Origin: DAITAZ01 sp036824045
GTDB lineage: Bacteria > Pseudomonadota > Gammaproteobacteria > Burkholderiales > Rhodocyclaceae
Reading direction: 5' to 3'
DNA length: 64,000 nucleotides
NCBI GenBank assembly: GCA_036824045.1
Contig: DAITAZ010000001.1
Location: 1 to 64,000 of the forward strand
Part shown: positions 31,863 to 40,520 of the stretch, piece after piece
Layout: each line of letters starts with the position of its first letter
How positions within the stretch are numbered: position 1 is the first letter of the stretch
Position numbers and translations under genes: made by a program
Notes under the pieces: model-generated
Database searches by the model: none
The model's input: only the letters and a program-made list of their open reading frames with translations
Told to the model about the DNA's origin: nothing

Positions 31863-34478
31863 TCAGAAGAAATTGGTCAGCTCCCGCCAGTTGAGGCGGC
31901 TGGTGACGCCCGGGCGGGAAAACTCCAGTTGCCCCCAGCCCGCTGAGGGGCTGGCATCGCCCGCATTGGCAAAGCTGATGGCAAAGTGGCGAGCGTTGCC
32001 GGTGCCCTTGATGCGGGTGGTGACCACCGCCTGGGCCTCGCCGGCGCCCAGCTCGTGCAGCAGCGAAGTGCCTATGGTGGCGCCGCGGAACTTGATGCCT
32101 GCCGTCCCGGAAGTGCCGTCCGCCAGTTGCAGGGGGCCGAAGGCATAGCCGGTCTTGTACTTGAGGTAGGGCACACAGGTGGCCGAAGCCGGCGTGGCAT
32201 CCCGCGTCACGGGCAGGTAGACCAGGCTGTTGACGATGGTGGCCGGGCCGGTGATGGTCAGATCGCTGTCGAGCGCGGGCACCCCGGTATCGGACGAAAC
32301 CCCGGCGCCGGTATACCAGGCCAGAGACCAGCTCCCGCCGTAGCGCTTGAACGCGGCGAGCCGACTCTTGCTCTGGGCCAGCAGCAGCAGGGCATTGCCG
32401 CCCGCGGTATTGATCAGCGCGCCATTGAGGCTCTGGATGGCCTCGCCGGAGCCGCTGTCCCCCGGCGAAGTGCCCAGCACACCGTCCAGGTCCGTCACCT
32501 GCAGGTGGCCGCTGCTGTCGCCGAAGTAGATTTCGCCGTCCCGGTAGTAAAGCAGGTTGCTGCTCACCGTCTTGCTCAGCGCGGCCACCTTGGCGCTGCC
32601 GGAGCCATCCACCGTGCGGCTGATGAGTTGGTTGCCCACCACGTAGGCCACGGTGGGAGGCGTGGCGGCACCGCTCACGGCCACCGTGGGCGCGGCCCCG
32701 CCAAAGGGGTAGGACGGCGACTTGTAGCCGGTGCGCTGGTCGAGCCAGGCGACGCTGTTGAGTGTGGCGCCGGAATTGCTGATGCTGAGGGCGAAGTGGA
32801 TCTCCCCACCCAGGACGGAGCCAGTCAGGTAGGTGCTACCGCCGCTGGCCACCGCCGCGATCTGCCCCCAGGGATGGGTATCCATCAAGGTCTTGGCGTC
32901 AGCGGTCAGGGGCAAGACCTGACGCGGAATCCAACCCCACTGCAAGGCCCCCGAACTCCGGCTCACCGAGTAGAGCACCCCGTCGTCCGTGGCGAAGAGC
33001 ACCGAGTCGCCCACGATGACGGGCGCGGTGCGCCAGGGCCGCCCCAGCACCGAATCCGCTGCCCGCCCCGCCAGGTACTTGCCGCTCTCCGCGTTCGGAT
33101 TGACCACCCGCTCGGCGCTGCTGGTGCCGAAAGCCGCGGCATCGGCACTGTCCAGGCTCACCAGGGCGTTGCCAGCGGCGTTGACCGTGTAGATGCGCGC
33201 CTGGCGCTGGGCAACGGTGAGCTTGGCGTATTCGGCGGCGGCATCCCAGGTGGCGCTGGCGGCCACCGAGCCGTCCGCCTGCAGGGCGTAGGCAAACAGG
33301 TGGCCGGAAATGCCGGCCGTACCGTCTGCCTTCACATCCCGCTGGCTGGCGATGAACGCCAGATCCCCCACGTTGGCCAGGGGCGGCACCGCCGGCGGCG
33401 TCAGCGAGTAGTATCCACTGTCCGACATCTGCGCCATGGGCGTGGTGCTCCCTGTGGGAATGGAGCTGGCCTTGGCGTAGAGCTTGGTGCCCGCGTTGTT
33501 CTGGGCCGTGACCCGGGTGGCCAGCACCTCCCCCACCAGCGTCAGGGGCGTGCCATTGCCCATGTCGAAGGAACCCTGATCCACCACCAGGCCGGCGGCG
33601 ATATGCACGTTGCCCTGGGTGGTCAGATTGCCGCTGTACACGTTGATCTGCAGCCGCTCCGGCTTCTGGCTGGCCATGGCGGACTGATCGGCGCACGGGC
33701 TGTAGTTGGCGCAGGTGGTGCCGCCATTGATCTGGAAGCCGTTGGCCACGTTCAGCACCGCCGTACCCGAGCTGCCGTCCACCGCGATGCTGCAGCCCGC
33801 GGCCCAGTCCACCGTGTCGATGAAGTACTTGCCCGGCGCGAAGGTGACCATGCCGCCATTGCAGCGCAACTCCAGCCGCTTGATCTTGCTGTCGCCGAGG
33901 AACTTGAGCTTGGCGTTGGAGAAGTCCACGGTAACCGTGTCGTAGTCCCCAGCCGGCAACTGCACCTCGCCCCCCTTGGCGGGCAGGGTCAGGCTACGAC
34001 CATCGCCACTGACCGTGGTGGTGGTGGTGAGGCTGTAGTTGGCCATGAGCTGGGTGGTATTCCCGTAGTAGAACTGGTCCGCGTTGGCCAGCTTCACGTC
34101 GAACGCGGCAGCGCTGGCGCTATAGGTGTCCAGGGTCACATGAGCGACGGTCTTGCCCGACGAAGCCACCTTCTCCGCCGGGCTGGCCGAATGGTTCTTG
34201 CAATAGTTGCCGGGCGTGCCGCTACCGTTGGCCCCGAACGCGCCCGGCTCGGTGTTCACCACGCTGCCACCGTAGAACTCGACGTTGCACTGCCCGCCCA
34301 CGTCGGCCGGGTTGCCGATGCTGACCGCACCCCCGGTGTAGGTGGAGAACACGGCCCCCAGGCCGGTGCTGGAAGAGGTGGTGGTGCAGGCGTCGGCGGC
34401 AAGCACCACCGAGGCGCCCAGCTGCAACAAGGCGCAGGCCAGCGCTCCGATCCGGCGGATCCGGTGCGAGAGGTTCAT
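31863..34478 (-). CDS. pilY1: PilY1-like pilus tip protein
   Basis: 871 aa, ATG at 34478, signal peptide (GALACALLQLGASVVLAADA). Residues ~30-300 are a beta-rich Thr/Ser/Gly region (GNVHIAAGLVVDQGSFDMGNG, LNVANGFQINGG) that looks like an adhesin-type solenoid. Residues ~340-870 contain the repeated beta-propeller blades of the PilY1 C-terminus (VLFATDDGVLYSVSRSSGAL, GEIYFGDSSGHLQVTDLDG). The DxDxDxxxD calcium site known in PilY1 was not found. Family members prime pilus assembly and act in adhesion. Its start overlaps the pilX stop (ATGA). Confidence 0.85.
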   Translation of the reverse strand: MNLSHRIRRIGALACALLQLGASVVLAADACTTTSSSTGLGAVFSTYTGGAVSIGNPADVGGQCNVEFYGGSVVNTEPGAFGANGSGTPGNYCKNHSASPAEKVASSGKTVAHVTLDTYSASAAAFDVKLANADQFYYGNTTQLMANYSLTTTTTVSGDGRSLTLPAKGGEVQLPAGDYDTVTVDFSNAKLKFLGDSKIKRLELRCNGGMVTFAPGKYFIDTVDWAAGCSIAVDGSSGTAVLNVANGFQINGGTTCANYSPCADQSAMASQKPERLQINVYSGNLTTQGNVHIAAGLVVDQGSFDMGNGTPLTLVGEVLATRVTAQNNAGTKLYAKASSIPTGSTTPMAQMSDSGYYSLTPPAVPPLANVGDLAFIASQRDVKADGTAGISGHLFAYALQADGSVAASATWDAAAEYAKLTVAQRQARIYTVNAAGNALVSLDSADAAAFGTSSAERVVNPNAESGKYLAGRAADSVLGRPWRTAPVIVGDSVLFATDDGVLYSVSRSSGALQWGWIPRQVLPLTADAKTLMDTHPWGQIAAVASGGSTYLTGSVLGGEIHFALSISNSGATLNSVAWLDQRTGYKSPSYPFGGAAPTVAVSGAATPPTVAYVVGNQLISRTVDGSGSAKVAALSKTVSSNLLYYRDGEIYFGDSSGHLQVTDLDGVLGTSPGDSGSGEAIQSLNGALINTAGGNALLLLAQSKSRLAAFKRYGGSWSLAWYTGAGVSSDTGVPALDSDLTITGPATIVNSLVYLPVTRDATPASATCVPYLKYKTGYAFGPLQLADGTSGTAGIKFRGATIGTSLLHELGAGEAQAVVTTRIKGTGNARHFAISFANAGDASPSAGWGQLEFSRPGVTSRLNWRELTNFF

Positions 34479-35020
34479 GGCGAATACTCCTGCGACATGG
34501 ACAGCACAACCCCGGTGTCGTCGCTGACACCGCTGGCCCGCGCCACCACGGTGAAGCGGGCACGCTGGGAACTGGCAGCCTGGGTGGCGCCGTTGGCACC
34601 CACCAGTTGCTCGCCGAAGGCCGGCGCCATCCCCTCGAAGATGATGATGTAGTGGGCTGCGCTGGCGCGGCTGTCCAGTTGCGCGGCTGCGATGGAAGCG
34701 CTGGTAGGCCAGGGGTTGACCGCGGGCACGGTGCCGTCGGCCCGCACGTAGTAGCCGTTGCCGGCATTGCGCACCGCGCTGGCCACATCGGCTTTGCCCG
34801 CCACGAAGGCACGCACGGCGGCGTCCGCTTCCTTCAGCGCGCTCTCCGCCAGGAACAAGGCGCGCTGACGATCGTTCCAGCCGATGGCGGCGCGGGATTC
34901 GCTGGTGGCCCCCAGATAGCCCGCCGCGCCGATGATGGCCGTGGCGGTGAGCAGCACCAGAGCCACCACCAGGGCGGCACCCCGCTCGGGCCTGCGCACG
35001 ACATGCCGGGAACGGGTCAT
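34475..35020 (-). CDS. pilX: Type IV pilus assembly protein PilX
   Basis: 181 aa. PilX-type N-terminus: RGAALVVALVLLTATAIIGAAGYLGATSESRAA, hydrophobic with no classical prepilin FTLIE, followed by the family motif RQRALFLAESALKEADAAV. It is a minor pilin in the priming complex. It overlaps pilW and pilY1 by four bases each, giving translational coupling through the operon. Confidence 0.88.
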   Translation of the reverse strand: MTRSRHVVRRPERGAALVVALVLLTATAIIGAAGYLGATSESRAAIGWNDRQRALFLAESALKEADAAVRAFVAGKADVASAVRNAGNGYYVRADGTVPAVNPWPTSASIAAAQLDSRASAAHYIIIFEGMAPAFGEQLVGANGATQAASSQRARFTVVARASGVSDDTGVVLSMSQEYSP

Positions 35021-36042
35021 AGGTTGCGCAACCCTACTGTAGTGCGCAGGCTCAGGTAGGCCGCGCGGTCATCCGCTGTCACCGTGGAGCCGCCAAACAC
35101 GTAGCTCCCGGCCTGCCCCCCCATCTGGTTCTTGCTGCGCATCAGCAATTCCACCTGCACCGCGCGCACGCCGGTCCAGGCGCTCACGGTCGCCGCGGTC
35201 TTGGCCGTTTCATTGACCACGCGATCGCCATCCGTATCCACGTCGTAGCGGATGCGCAGCTTGTCCACCAAGGGAGACACCAGCACCGGCACCTTGCTGG
35301 TGGCGCTCATCCGGTACAGCCCCCGGGGTTTGCCATCGGGTTGGCCAACGAACCACCAGGTGGTATCCAGCCGCCCCACCGATGCGCCCAGGCCGTAGGT
35401 TTCGCCCAGATCACCCCGCAGATTGCCGCCGCCATGGGTGCCCGCCACCGCGCCCGCGGCATGGGCCAGTTCCTGCAAACCACCGCTGCGATCGGTAGCG
35501 GACGTGATCTGGAAGCGGGTCCAGTTGATGCAATCGGTGATCACCGCCACATCGTTGGCGGCAAAGGCCTGCACCGGCTTTTTGACCATCAACGCATCGC
35601 TGGACGCCGCCTGTCCCCCGGAAAGCTCCGACAGGGCTCCGCTCACACCCACCAGCGCCACCACGTCGGAATCCGGGCTCGTGGCAGCCACCTCGGCGGC
35701 CCCATGCACACCGGACGTGGCGAGGCCGGACAAAGCCGCCGTATCCACCCCACGCAGGGCCCCGTCGTCCGGATTGAAGGCAGCGCTGGTCGCCAGCACG
35801 CTGATGGGGGTGGACACCGGCCAGCAGCCGAAATCCCCGGCCGCGCGGACATCGCGCACCAGCAAGTCCAGCGCGATGCGGCCCTCGTTCTGGATGTCCG
35901 CCACACCGCTGGAAAGCCGGGCTGTCGCCCGCTGGGAGGTGAAGACGGCAAAGGCGCTGCCCATCACCACCAGCCCCAGGGTCATGGCGATCATCACTTC
36001 GACCAGGGTGAACCCCTGATGCCGCCTACAGCCTGACCACAT
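35017..36042 (-). CDS. pilW: Type IV pilus assembly protein PilW
   Basis: 341 aa. Prepilin-like start MWSGCRRHQGFTLVEVMIAMTLGLVVMGSAFAVF with the Gly/Phe cleavage site and Glu5, then the extended PilW globular domain with several cysteines (DFGCW, VITDCINW). The ATG at 36042 is preferred to the GTG at 36051; neither has a strong ribosome site, and translation is probably coupled to pilV, whose end it overlaps. Confidence 0.88.
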   Translation of the reverse strand: MWSGCRRHQGFTLVEVMIAMTLGLVVMGSAFAVFTSQRATARLSSGVADIQNEGRIALDLLVRDVRAAGDFGCWPVSTPISVLATSAAFNPDDGALRGVDTAALSGLATSGVHGAAEVAATSPDSDVVALVGVSGALSELSGGQAASSDALMVKKPVQAFAANDVAVITDCINWTRFQITSATDRSGGLQELAHAAGAVAGTHGGGNLRGDLGETYGLGASVGRLDTTWWFVGQPDGKPRGLYRMSATSKVPVLVSPLVDKLRIRYDVDTDGDRVVNETAKTAATVSAWTGVRAVQVELLMRSKNQMGGQAGSYVFGGSTVTADDRAAYLSLRTTVGLRNL

Positions 36043-36433
36043 AGCTCGCACTCATGGTGTCGCGCCCCGCGGGCGTCCAGTAAAGGATGAGACTGCACTG
36101 GCTGGAATCGCAACTCAGCGCCGCCTTGCCTCCCGGCAGATCCCGCTGCACGGCGCCCAGCCAGGTGGCCGCATCACCGCTCAGGGAATCCGGGGTATCG
36201 GAAGCTGCCATCGCCCATGCGGACGGGGTGGCCCGCCCGTCGCTCAGCCGGTCCAGCGCGTCGCTGGCATAGGCGGACGCCACCACCACGTAGCGGGAGT
36301 CCGCCCCCTGGCGCAGGCTCTCCGACTGCAACTTGAGCGCGCCGATCAGGCCCACCGAAACGATGAGCACCGACAGCATCACCTCCAGCAGGCTGGAGCC
36401 GCGCTCACAGCACCTGTGCCGAACCGCCCGCAT
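36026..36433 (-). CDS. pilV: Type IV pilus modification protein PilV
   Basis: 135 aa from the ATG at 36433. The N-terminus ERGSSLLEVMLSVLIVSVGLIGALKLQ is the PilV version of the prepilin signal, with the family's VxxxGLxGxxxLQ run. The C-terminal CDSSQCSLILYW supplies a cysteine pair. Upstream in-frame codons lie inside fimT and are not needed. It overlaps fimT by 29 bases and pilW by 17. Confidence 0.88.
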   Translation of the reverse strand: MRAVRHRCCERGSSLLEVMLSVLIVSVGLIGALKLQSESLRQGADSRYVVVASAYASDALDRLSDGRATPSAWAMAASDTPDSLSGDAATWLGAVQRDLPGGKAALSCDSSQCSLILYWTPAGRDTMSASYVVRL

Positions 36434-36920
36434 TGATGCGTACCTGTACTTGCTGCCCGCCCGAGTCGAAGGAGTACACCGGCTCGCTGGAAAGGTTGTC
36501 GCCCAAGCCCGTCGGGGCGAAATCGATGCGGGTGTCGGCGGGGCCGCTGAGGCTGGCCCCCTGGTAGCGGGCGGCAAAATCCCGCTGGGTCAGACACCCC
36601 AGCGCCGTGCTCCCGCGCACGATGGCCCATGCCACGTCCGCGTCGCCGCAGGCAGCCACACCCTCCCCGTTGACCAGGAGTGTGGTTCGCGCGCCGGACT
36701 GCACCGCCAAGGCCCGAGCCTGGGCCGTAGCCCGAACCAGCCCTTCGGAGGCGGCCTCCGCCTGCCTGCCGGAGGACATCTGCGCCATGTTGGGCGCCGC
36801 TGCCGCCAGAACCAGCAACAGGATGCCCAAGGCAACCAGCAGTTCGGTGAGCGAAAAGCCACCCGCCCGGGCCACTTGGGACACGGCAGACAAAGGCGAC
36901 ATCGCGAAAAGCTGTTGCAT
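36405..36920 (-). CDS. fimT: FimT/GspH-type minor pilin
   Basis: 171 aa. Prepilin cleavage and helix GGFSLTELLVALGILLLVLAAAAPNMAQM, then the GspH/FimT domain (ATAQARALAVQSGARTTLLVNG, AWAIVRG, IDFAPTGLGDN). It is the first gene of the leftward minor pilin operon; an ATG further inside (MSPLSAVSQVARAG) is also possible. Confidence 0.87.
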   Translation of the reverse strand: MQQLFAMSPLSAVSQVARAGGFSLTELLVALGILLLVLAAAAPNMAQMSSGRQAEAASEGLVRATAQARALAVQSGARTTLLVNGEGVAACGDADVAWAIVRGSTALGCLTQRDFAARYQGASLSGPADTRIDFAPTGLGDNLSSEPVYSFDSGGQQVQVRINAGGSAQVL

Positions 36921-36979
36921 GGGGTCAATCCGGATCCGGCTACCAAGGCGTTACCCCTGTTTTCGGCATCCTGGGCTGG

Positions 36980-37000
36980 AATTTAAGGGTTCCCTAAATT
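36980..37000. repeat. AT-rich imperfect inverted repeat upstream of the minor pilin operon
   Basis: AATTTAAGGG (36980-36989) and CCCTAAATT (36992-37000) pair with one bulged base. It is one of the few AT-rich spots in the window and lies ~60 bases before fimT on that gene's upstream side. It could be a regulator site for the pilin operon. The rest of 36921-37135 shows no gene. Confidence 0.35.
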
Positions 37001-37135
37001 TCCCGGCGGCCCGACGTGCCCCTCAGCAACCACTCACCCTCCACCGCCGCGCCGGCTGAAGGCTTGCGCGCGGCAGACCGAGGCAAAGCAGAACCGCTGT
37101 GCCAAGCGGATTCCGGCCAGCCGTGCCAGCCTTCA

Positions 37136-37164
37136 TTTTCAAAAACCCTTTGTACTGATATACT
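37136..37164 (+). promoter_or_regulatory. Sigma-70 promoter of speD-speE
   Basis: TTTTCA (37136-37141) and TATACT (37159-37164) are 17 bases apart, matching the consensus at four and five of six positions. Transcription would start near 37171 and give a leader of about 229 bases before speD. Confidence 0.6.
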
Positions 37165-37170
37165 TAGTGG

Positions 37171-37399
37171 TTTACCCGCTCGTCCGCCGAGCGGTTTGCT
37201 GTGATGCGTCGTTTCAGCGCCGGGGAGAGCGCGATGCCACGTTCAGCGGCAAATTCCGCCTGGCGGAGTCCCGCGTCGCCCCGCAGCCCCGCTTCGGCGG
37301 TCACCCGTGCCGCATCACACCTGCACGCTTTCGCACTGCCGTCCCGCCGGCCTTCGGTCCGGATGGGCAATGTGTTTTTTTGGGTTTGGGGAGAAGACG
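37171..37399 (+). promoter_or_regulatory. Long structured leader of speD, candidate cis-regulatory RNA
   Basis: The leader opens with a hairpin CCGCTCG (37176-37182)/CGAGCGG (37188-37194) followed by three T. A 9-pair perfect match TGTGATGCG (37200-37208) with CGCATCACA (37311-37319) closes a ~120-base domain holding smaller GC stems (for example CCGCC/GGCGG). Downstream there is a UUCG-capped stem around 37346-37363, seven T near 37374, and the speD ribosome site GGGGAGAAG. A reading frame from 37201 overlaps the speD start but looks non-coding. No known riboswitch class is recognised. Confidence 0.5.
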
Positions 37400-37804
37400 A
37401 TGCAAAACGTCCTGAACTTGAAAGACGCCCTGCCTGCTGCCCGCAAGCTGCCCGGGTTGCACCTCATCGGGGATCTTTTTGAATGCCGCTGCGCGCCGGA
37501 ACGCCTGCTCGACGCCGCCTGGATTGAAAAACTGTGCGTGGACATGGTCAATGAGGTGGGGCTCACCGCCATTGCCCATGTGTTCCATGCTTTTGGCGAC
37601 GACGGCGGTGTGACCGGCATGGTGGTGCTGGCGGAATCCCACCTTTCGCTGCACACCTGGCCGGAGGATGGCTACGTGACCCTGGACGTATACGTGTGCA
37701 ACTACTCCACCGACAACCGGGGCAAGGCCCAGCGCCTGTTCAACGGCCTGGTGGAAACGTTCCAGCCCGACGCGCCGCGGGTCTGGAGCATCGACCGGGC
37801 CTGA
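37400..37804 (+). CDS. speD: S-adenosylmethionine decarboxylase proenzyme
   Basis: 134 aa, ATG at 37400 with GGGGAGAAG upstream. The class 1B prokaryotic enzyme is identified by VVLAESHLSLHTWPEDGYVTLDVYVC: self-cleavage before Ser80 makes the pyruvoyl group. Cys91-region and His residues of the active site are present. It makes decarboxylated AdoMet, the aminopropyl donor used by the speE product encoded three bases downstream. Confidence 0.95.
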   Translation: MQNVLNLKDALPAARKLPGLHLIGDLFECRCAPERLLDAAWIEKLCVDMVNEVGLTAIAHVFHAFGDDGGVTGMVVLAESHLSLHTWPEDGYVTLDVYVCNYSTDNRGKAQRLFNGLVETFQPDAPRVWSIDRA

Positions 37805-37806
37805 CC

Positions 37807-38769
37807 ATGGGCGGCCCCAAGGCGAGCGGCGCCGGCCGCTACTACCTGGAGCAGTTGTCCGCCGACACCGGCTTTTACCTGCACGGCAGCACGCCGATCG
37901 CCACGGCGCAATCGCCCTTCCAGCACATCGAGCTCTTTGAGAGCCCGCTCTACGGCCGGACGCTGCGCATTGACGGCTGTTTCATGACCTCGGAGCGGGA
38001 CGAGTTCTTCTACCACGAGCCACTCATCCATCTGCCCGCCACGGCCCATCCAGCGCCGCGCCGGGCATTGATCGTGGGCGGCGGCGACGGCGGCGCCGCC
38101 GAGGAGCTGCTCAAGCACGACACCATCGAACACGTGGTGCTGGCAGAGTTGGACCCGGTAGTGGTGGATTTCGCGCGCCGGCATTTGTCCGGCATTCACC
38201 GCGGGGCCTTCGACGACCCGCGGCTTGCATTGCGCATCGGTGACGGCAAAGCCTTCATCGAGACCACCGGGGAGCGCTTCGACCAGATCACCCTGGATCT
38301 CACCGACCCGTTTGGTCCGGCCCAGACCCTCTACACCGCCGAGTTCTATGGCGCCTGCCGGCGGGCGCTGAATCCGGGCGGCGTGCTGAGCCTGCACATC
38401 CAGTCCCCCATCACCCGGCCACGGGCCCTGCGCCGCATTGTCCGTTCGCTGGAAACCGCCTTCCCCATCGTGCGGCCCTATCTGGTCTATGTGCCGCTCT
38501 ACGGCATGCTGTGGGGCATGGCCATGGCCAGCGACGGCACCGACCCGCTGGCGCTGACCGAAGCGGAGGTGGACGCCCGGATCGCCGCCCGAGGGCTGAC
38601 CGCGCTGCAGCTCTACAACGGCGCCACCCACCGGGGCATGCTCGCCCTGCCCAATTTCGTGCGGGAGATCCTCGCAGTGCCCGACGCTCCCATCCACGAG
38701 GGCGAAGACGTGGACGAGGTGCCGGACCCGGCGAGCCTGCCGGGGCTGACCGTGCAGCCTGCCGCTTAA
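37807..38769 (+). CDS. speE: Spermidine synthase (polyamine aminopropyltransferase)
   Basis: 320 aa. Family motifs: FQHIELFESPLYGRTLRIDG, TSERDEFFYHEPLIHLP, AdoMet-type loop ALIVGGGDGGAAEELLKH, acidic AELDPVVVDFARRHL, and LDLTDPFGPAQTLYTAEFY with the catalytic Asp. It transfers the aminopropyl group of decarboxylated AdoMet to putrescine or a related diamine. Cotranscribed with speD. Confidence 0.94.
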   Translation: MGGPKASGAGRYYLEQLSADTGFYLHGSTPIATAQSPFQHIELFESPLYGRTLRIDGCFMTSERDEFFYHEPLIHLPATAHPAPRRALIVGGGDGGAAEELLKHDTIEHVVLAELDPVVVDFARRHLSGIHRGAFDDPRLALRIGDGKAFIETTGERFDQITLDLTDPFGPAQTLYTAEFYGACRRALNPGGVLSLHIQSPITRPRALRRIVRSLETAFPIVRPYLVYVPLYGMLWGMAMASDGTDPLALTEAEVDARIAARGLTALQLYNGATHRGMLALPNFVREILAVPDAPIHEGEDVDEVPDPASLPGLTVQPAA

Positions 38770-38775
38770 GCGGCA
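38760..38775. terminator. Palindromic hairpin across the speE stop codon
   Basis: TGCCGCTT and AAGCGGCA form a 16-base perfect palindrome (38760-38775) that contains the TAA stop of speE. It resembles the inner half of the aorB terminator stem (CTGCCGCT/AGCGGCAG) but lacks a T-run, so it may be a weak terminator or an mRNA-end stabiliser. Confidence 0.35.
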
Positions 38776-38892
38776 TGCCACCGCTGCCGACAACCAACGC
38801 ACACCCGGGGCAAGCGATTCGCCCGCATAATCCCCGTAAAGCGTGCCGTCGCCTGACGGCCGCCACGGCCTTTTCCTTCCCGACCCGAGATC

Positions 38893-39537
38893 ATGAGCCA
38901 AGCGCACACCACACTGCTCACCCCCGTTGAAGCCCGCATTCTGGGCGTGCTGATCGAGAAGCAGCTTGCCACCCCGGACTACTACCCCATGACCCTCAAT
39001 GCCCTGGTGGCCGGCTGCAACCAGAAAACCAGCCGGGTCCCGGTCATGACCTTGAGCGACGGCGAAGCGCAGTCCGCGGTGGACGATCTGCGCCACCGCA
39101 CCCTGATCGTGGACAGCTATGGCGCGTCGGGACGGGTGATCCGCTACGGCCACAATTTCGGCCGCGTCCTGCAGATCCCGCAAAGCGCCGTGGCCGCGCT
39201 CGCCGTGCTGATGCTGCGGGGGCCCCAGACGGCGGCCGAGTTGCGCATCAACAGCGAACGCCTGCACCGGTTTGCCGATGTCTCCGCCCTGGAAGCCCTG
39301 CTCGAAGACCTCGCCCAGCGCAGTGCCGGGGCCCTGGTGGTCAAGCTGCCCCGCCAACCCGGGGCCCGGGAACAACGCTGGGCCCATCTGCTGTGCGGTG
39401 AGCCCGATGTGGCCAGCCTGGCCAGCCCCGCGCCGGCCGGTGGCGACGCCGCCCTGCGCGCCGAAGTGGCGGAACTGCGCCGGCTGGTGGAACACCTGTA
39501 CCAGGAACTGGGCGTCACGCCCCCCGCTACCGAGTAA
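38893..39537 (+). CDS. yceH: YceH-family (DUF480) protein
   Basis: 214 aa. Two winged-helix domains as in YceH: LTPVEARILGVLIEKQLATPDYYPMTLNALVAGCNQKTSRVPVM in the first and AALAVLMLRGPQTAAELRINSERLHRF in the second, with a short C-terminal coiled coil. Role unknown in the family. A CATAAT hexamer about 65 bases upstream may be its -10 box. Its TAA overlaps the ATG of the next gene (TAATG). Confidence 0.92.
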   Translation: MSQAHTTLLTPVEARILGVLIEKQLATPDYYPMTLNALVAGCNQKTSRVPVMTLSDGEAQSAVDDLRHRTLIVDSYGASGRVIRYGHNFGRVLQIPQSAVAALAVLMLRGPQTAAELRINSERLHRFADVSALEALLEDLAQRSAGALVVKLPRQPGAREQRWAHLLCGEPDVASLASPAPAGGDAALRAEVAELRRLVEHLYQELGVTPPATE

Positions 39538-39851
39538 TGGACTGCCGCCCCGGCTGCGGCGCCTGCTGCATCGCGCCTTCCATCTCCAGCCCCATCCCGG
39601 GGATGCCCGCGGGTAAGCCGGCGGGGGTCCGATGCGCCCAGCTCGATACCGGCGAGCGCTGCCGCATCTTCGGCAGCCCGCTGCGCCCCACCGTGTGCGG
39701 GGGGCTGACCCCCAGCGCCGAAATGTGCGGGCGCGGCCGGGACGATGCCCTGGCCTGGCTCGCCGGGCTGGAAGCCCTGACCGCACCGCCACAGCAACCG
39801 CTGCCCCCTCTGCCATCCACTGCCTGCCCATGCCCACCCGACGCCGACTGA
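39537..39851 (+). CDS. YkgJ-type cysteine cluster protein
   Basis: 104 aa. MDCRPGCGACCIAPSISSPIPGMP, GVRCAQL, RCRIFG, PTVCGGL and EMCG give the Cys pattern of the YkgJ (CxxCGACC) zinc or iron binding family. Translated by coupling to yceH. Function in the family is unclear. The end overlaps the next gene by 22 bases. Confidence 0.85.
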   Translation: MDCRPGCGACCIAPSISSPIPGMPAGKPAGVRCAQLDTGERCRIFGSPLRPTVCGGLTPSAEMCGRGRDDALAWLAGLEALTAPPQQPLPPLPSTACPCPPDAD

Positions 39852-40372
39852 TCCTTGCCGCACTGCTCGCCCCCCTTGCCGCCTGCTCCAGCCTTCCCTT
39901 GTCCGACGGGAGCATCCGCCTCAGCCAAAGAGAACTGCAGCAACTGGTTGCCCGCCGCTTCCCCCTGCGCCAGACCTACATGCAGGGCGTGGAAGTGGAA
40001 CTGACCAATCCGCAGCTCTCCATGCTGCCGGAGGCCGGACGCGTCGCCAGCCGCATGGATGCCGCCGTGAAAAACCCGCTGACCGGCAAGATCCATCGGG
40101 GCAATTTCACCCTTTCGGGCGTCCCGCAGATCGATCTGGCCTCCCAGTCCCTGAAGCTGGCCGAGCCCAAGGTGGAAGAGCTCGCCCTGGCCGGGGTGCC
40201 CGCCCAGTACGGCCCCCAAATGCAGAGCATGGCCACCTGGCTGGCGGAGGGCTACTTCCGCAGCCAACCGCTCTACCAGTTCCCGGCGGGGCTGTTGCCC
40301 GGGAGCGCGGCCCAGGCGCCGCGGGTACGTGTCGAGGCGGGCGGTCTGGCGGTGCGGCTGGACGGGCGCTGA
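39830..40372 (+). CDS. DUF1439 lipoprotein
   Basis: 180 aa, ATG at 39830. A lipoprotein signal (RRRLILAALLAPLAAC) with Cys19 as the lipidated residue, followed by Ser-Ser, which favours outer-membrane sorting. The mature part resembles DUF1439 (YceB-like) proteins: IRLSQRELQQLVARRFPLRQTYMQGVEVELTNPQLSMLP. Unknown role, likely lipid or envelope related. Confidence 0.85.
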   Translation: MPTRRRLILAALLAPLAACSSLPLSDGSIRLSQRELQQLVARRFPLRQTYMQGVEVELTNPQLSMLPEAGRVASRMDAAVKNPLTGKIHRGNFTLSGVPQIDLASQSLKLAEPKVEELALAGVPAQYGPQMQSMATWLAEGYFRSQPLYQFPAGLLPGSAAQAPRVRVEAGGLAVRLDGR

Positions 40373-40440
40373 CGGCGCAAGCCGACGAACGGCCCCCCAT
40401 GCCGTAACGGAATGCGCACAGCCGCCATCGGGGCCGGTGG

Positions 40441-40446
40441 CATAAT
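40441..40446 (+). promoter_or_regulatory. Possible -10 box (CATAAT) for uppP
   Basis: CATAAT lies 75 bases before the uppP start. A -35 hexamer is not evident at 17 bases. Confidence 0.3.
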
Positions 40447-40520
40447 CCGCCGCCCTGCTCCTGCGCAGCCCAGCCGCCCTCCGGGGAACAACCATCCAGT
40501 CACCTTGCCGCCTGCCGCCC

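Noticed and set aside
37201..37482. Protein-coding upstream frame of 93 codons in the speD leader
   Set aside because: It overlaps the speD start in another frame, has biased Ala/Arg/Ser composition and no homology; the structured leader explains the region better. A short regulatory leader peptide cannot be fully excluded.
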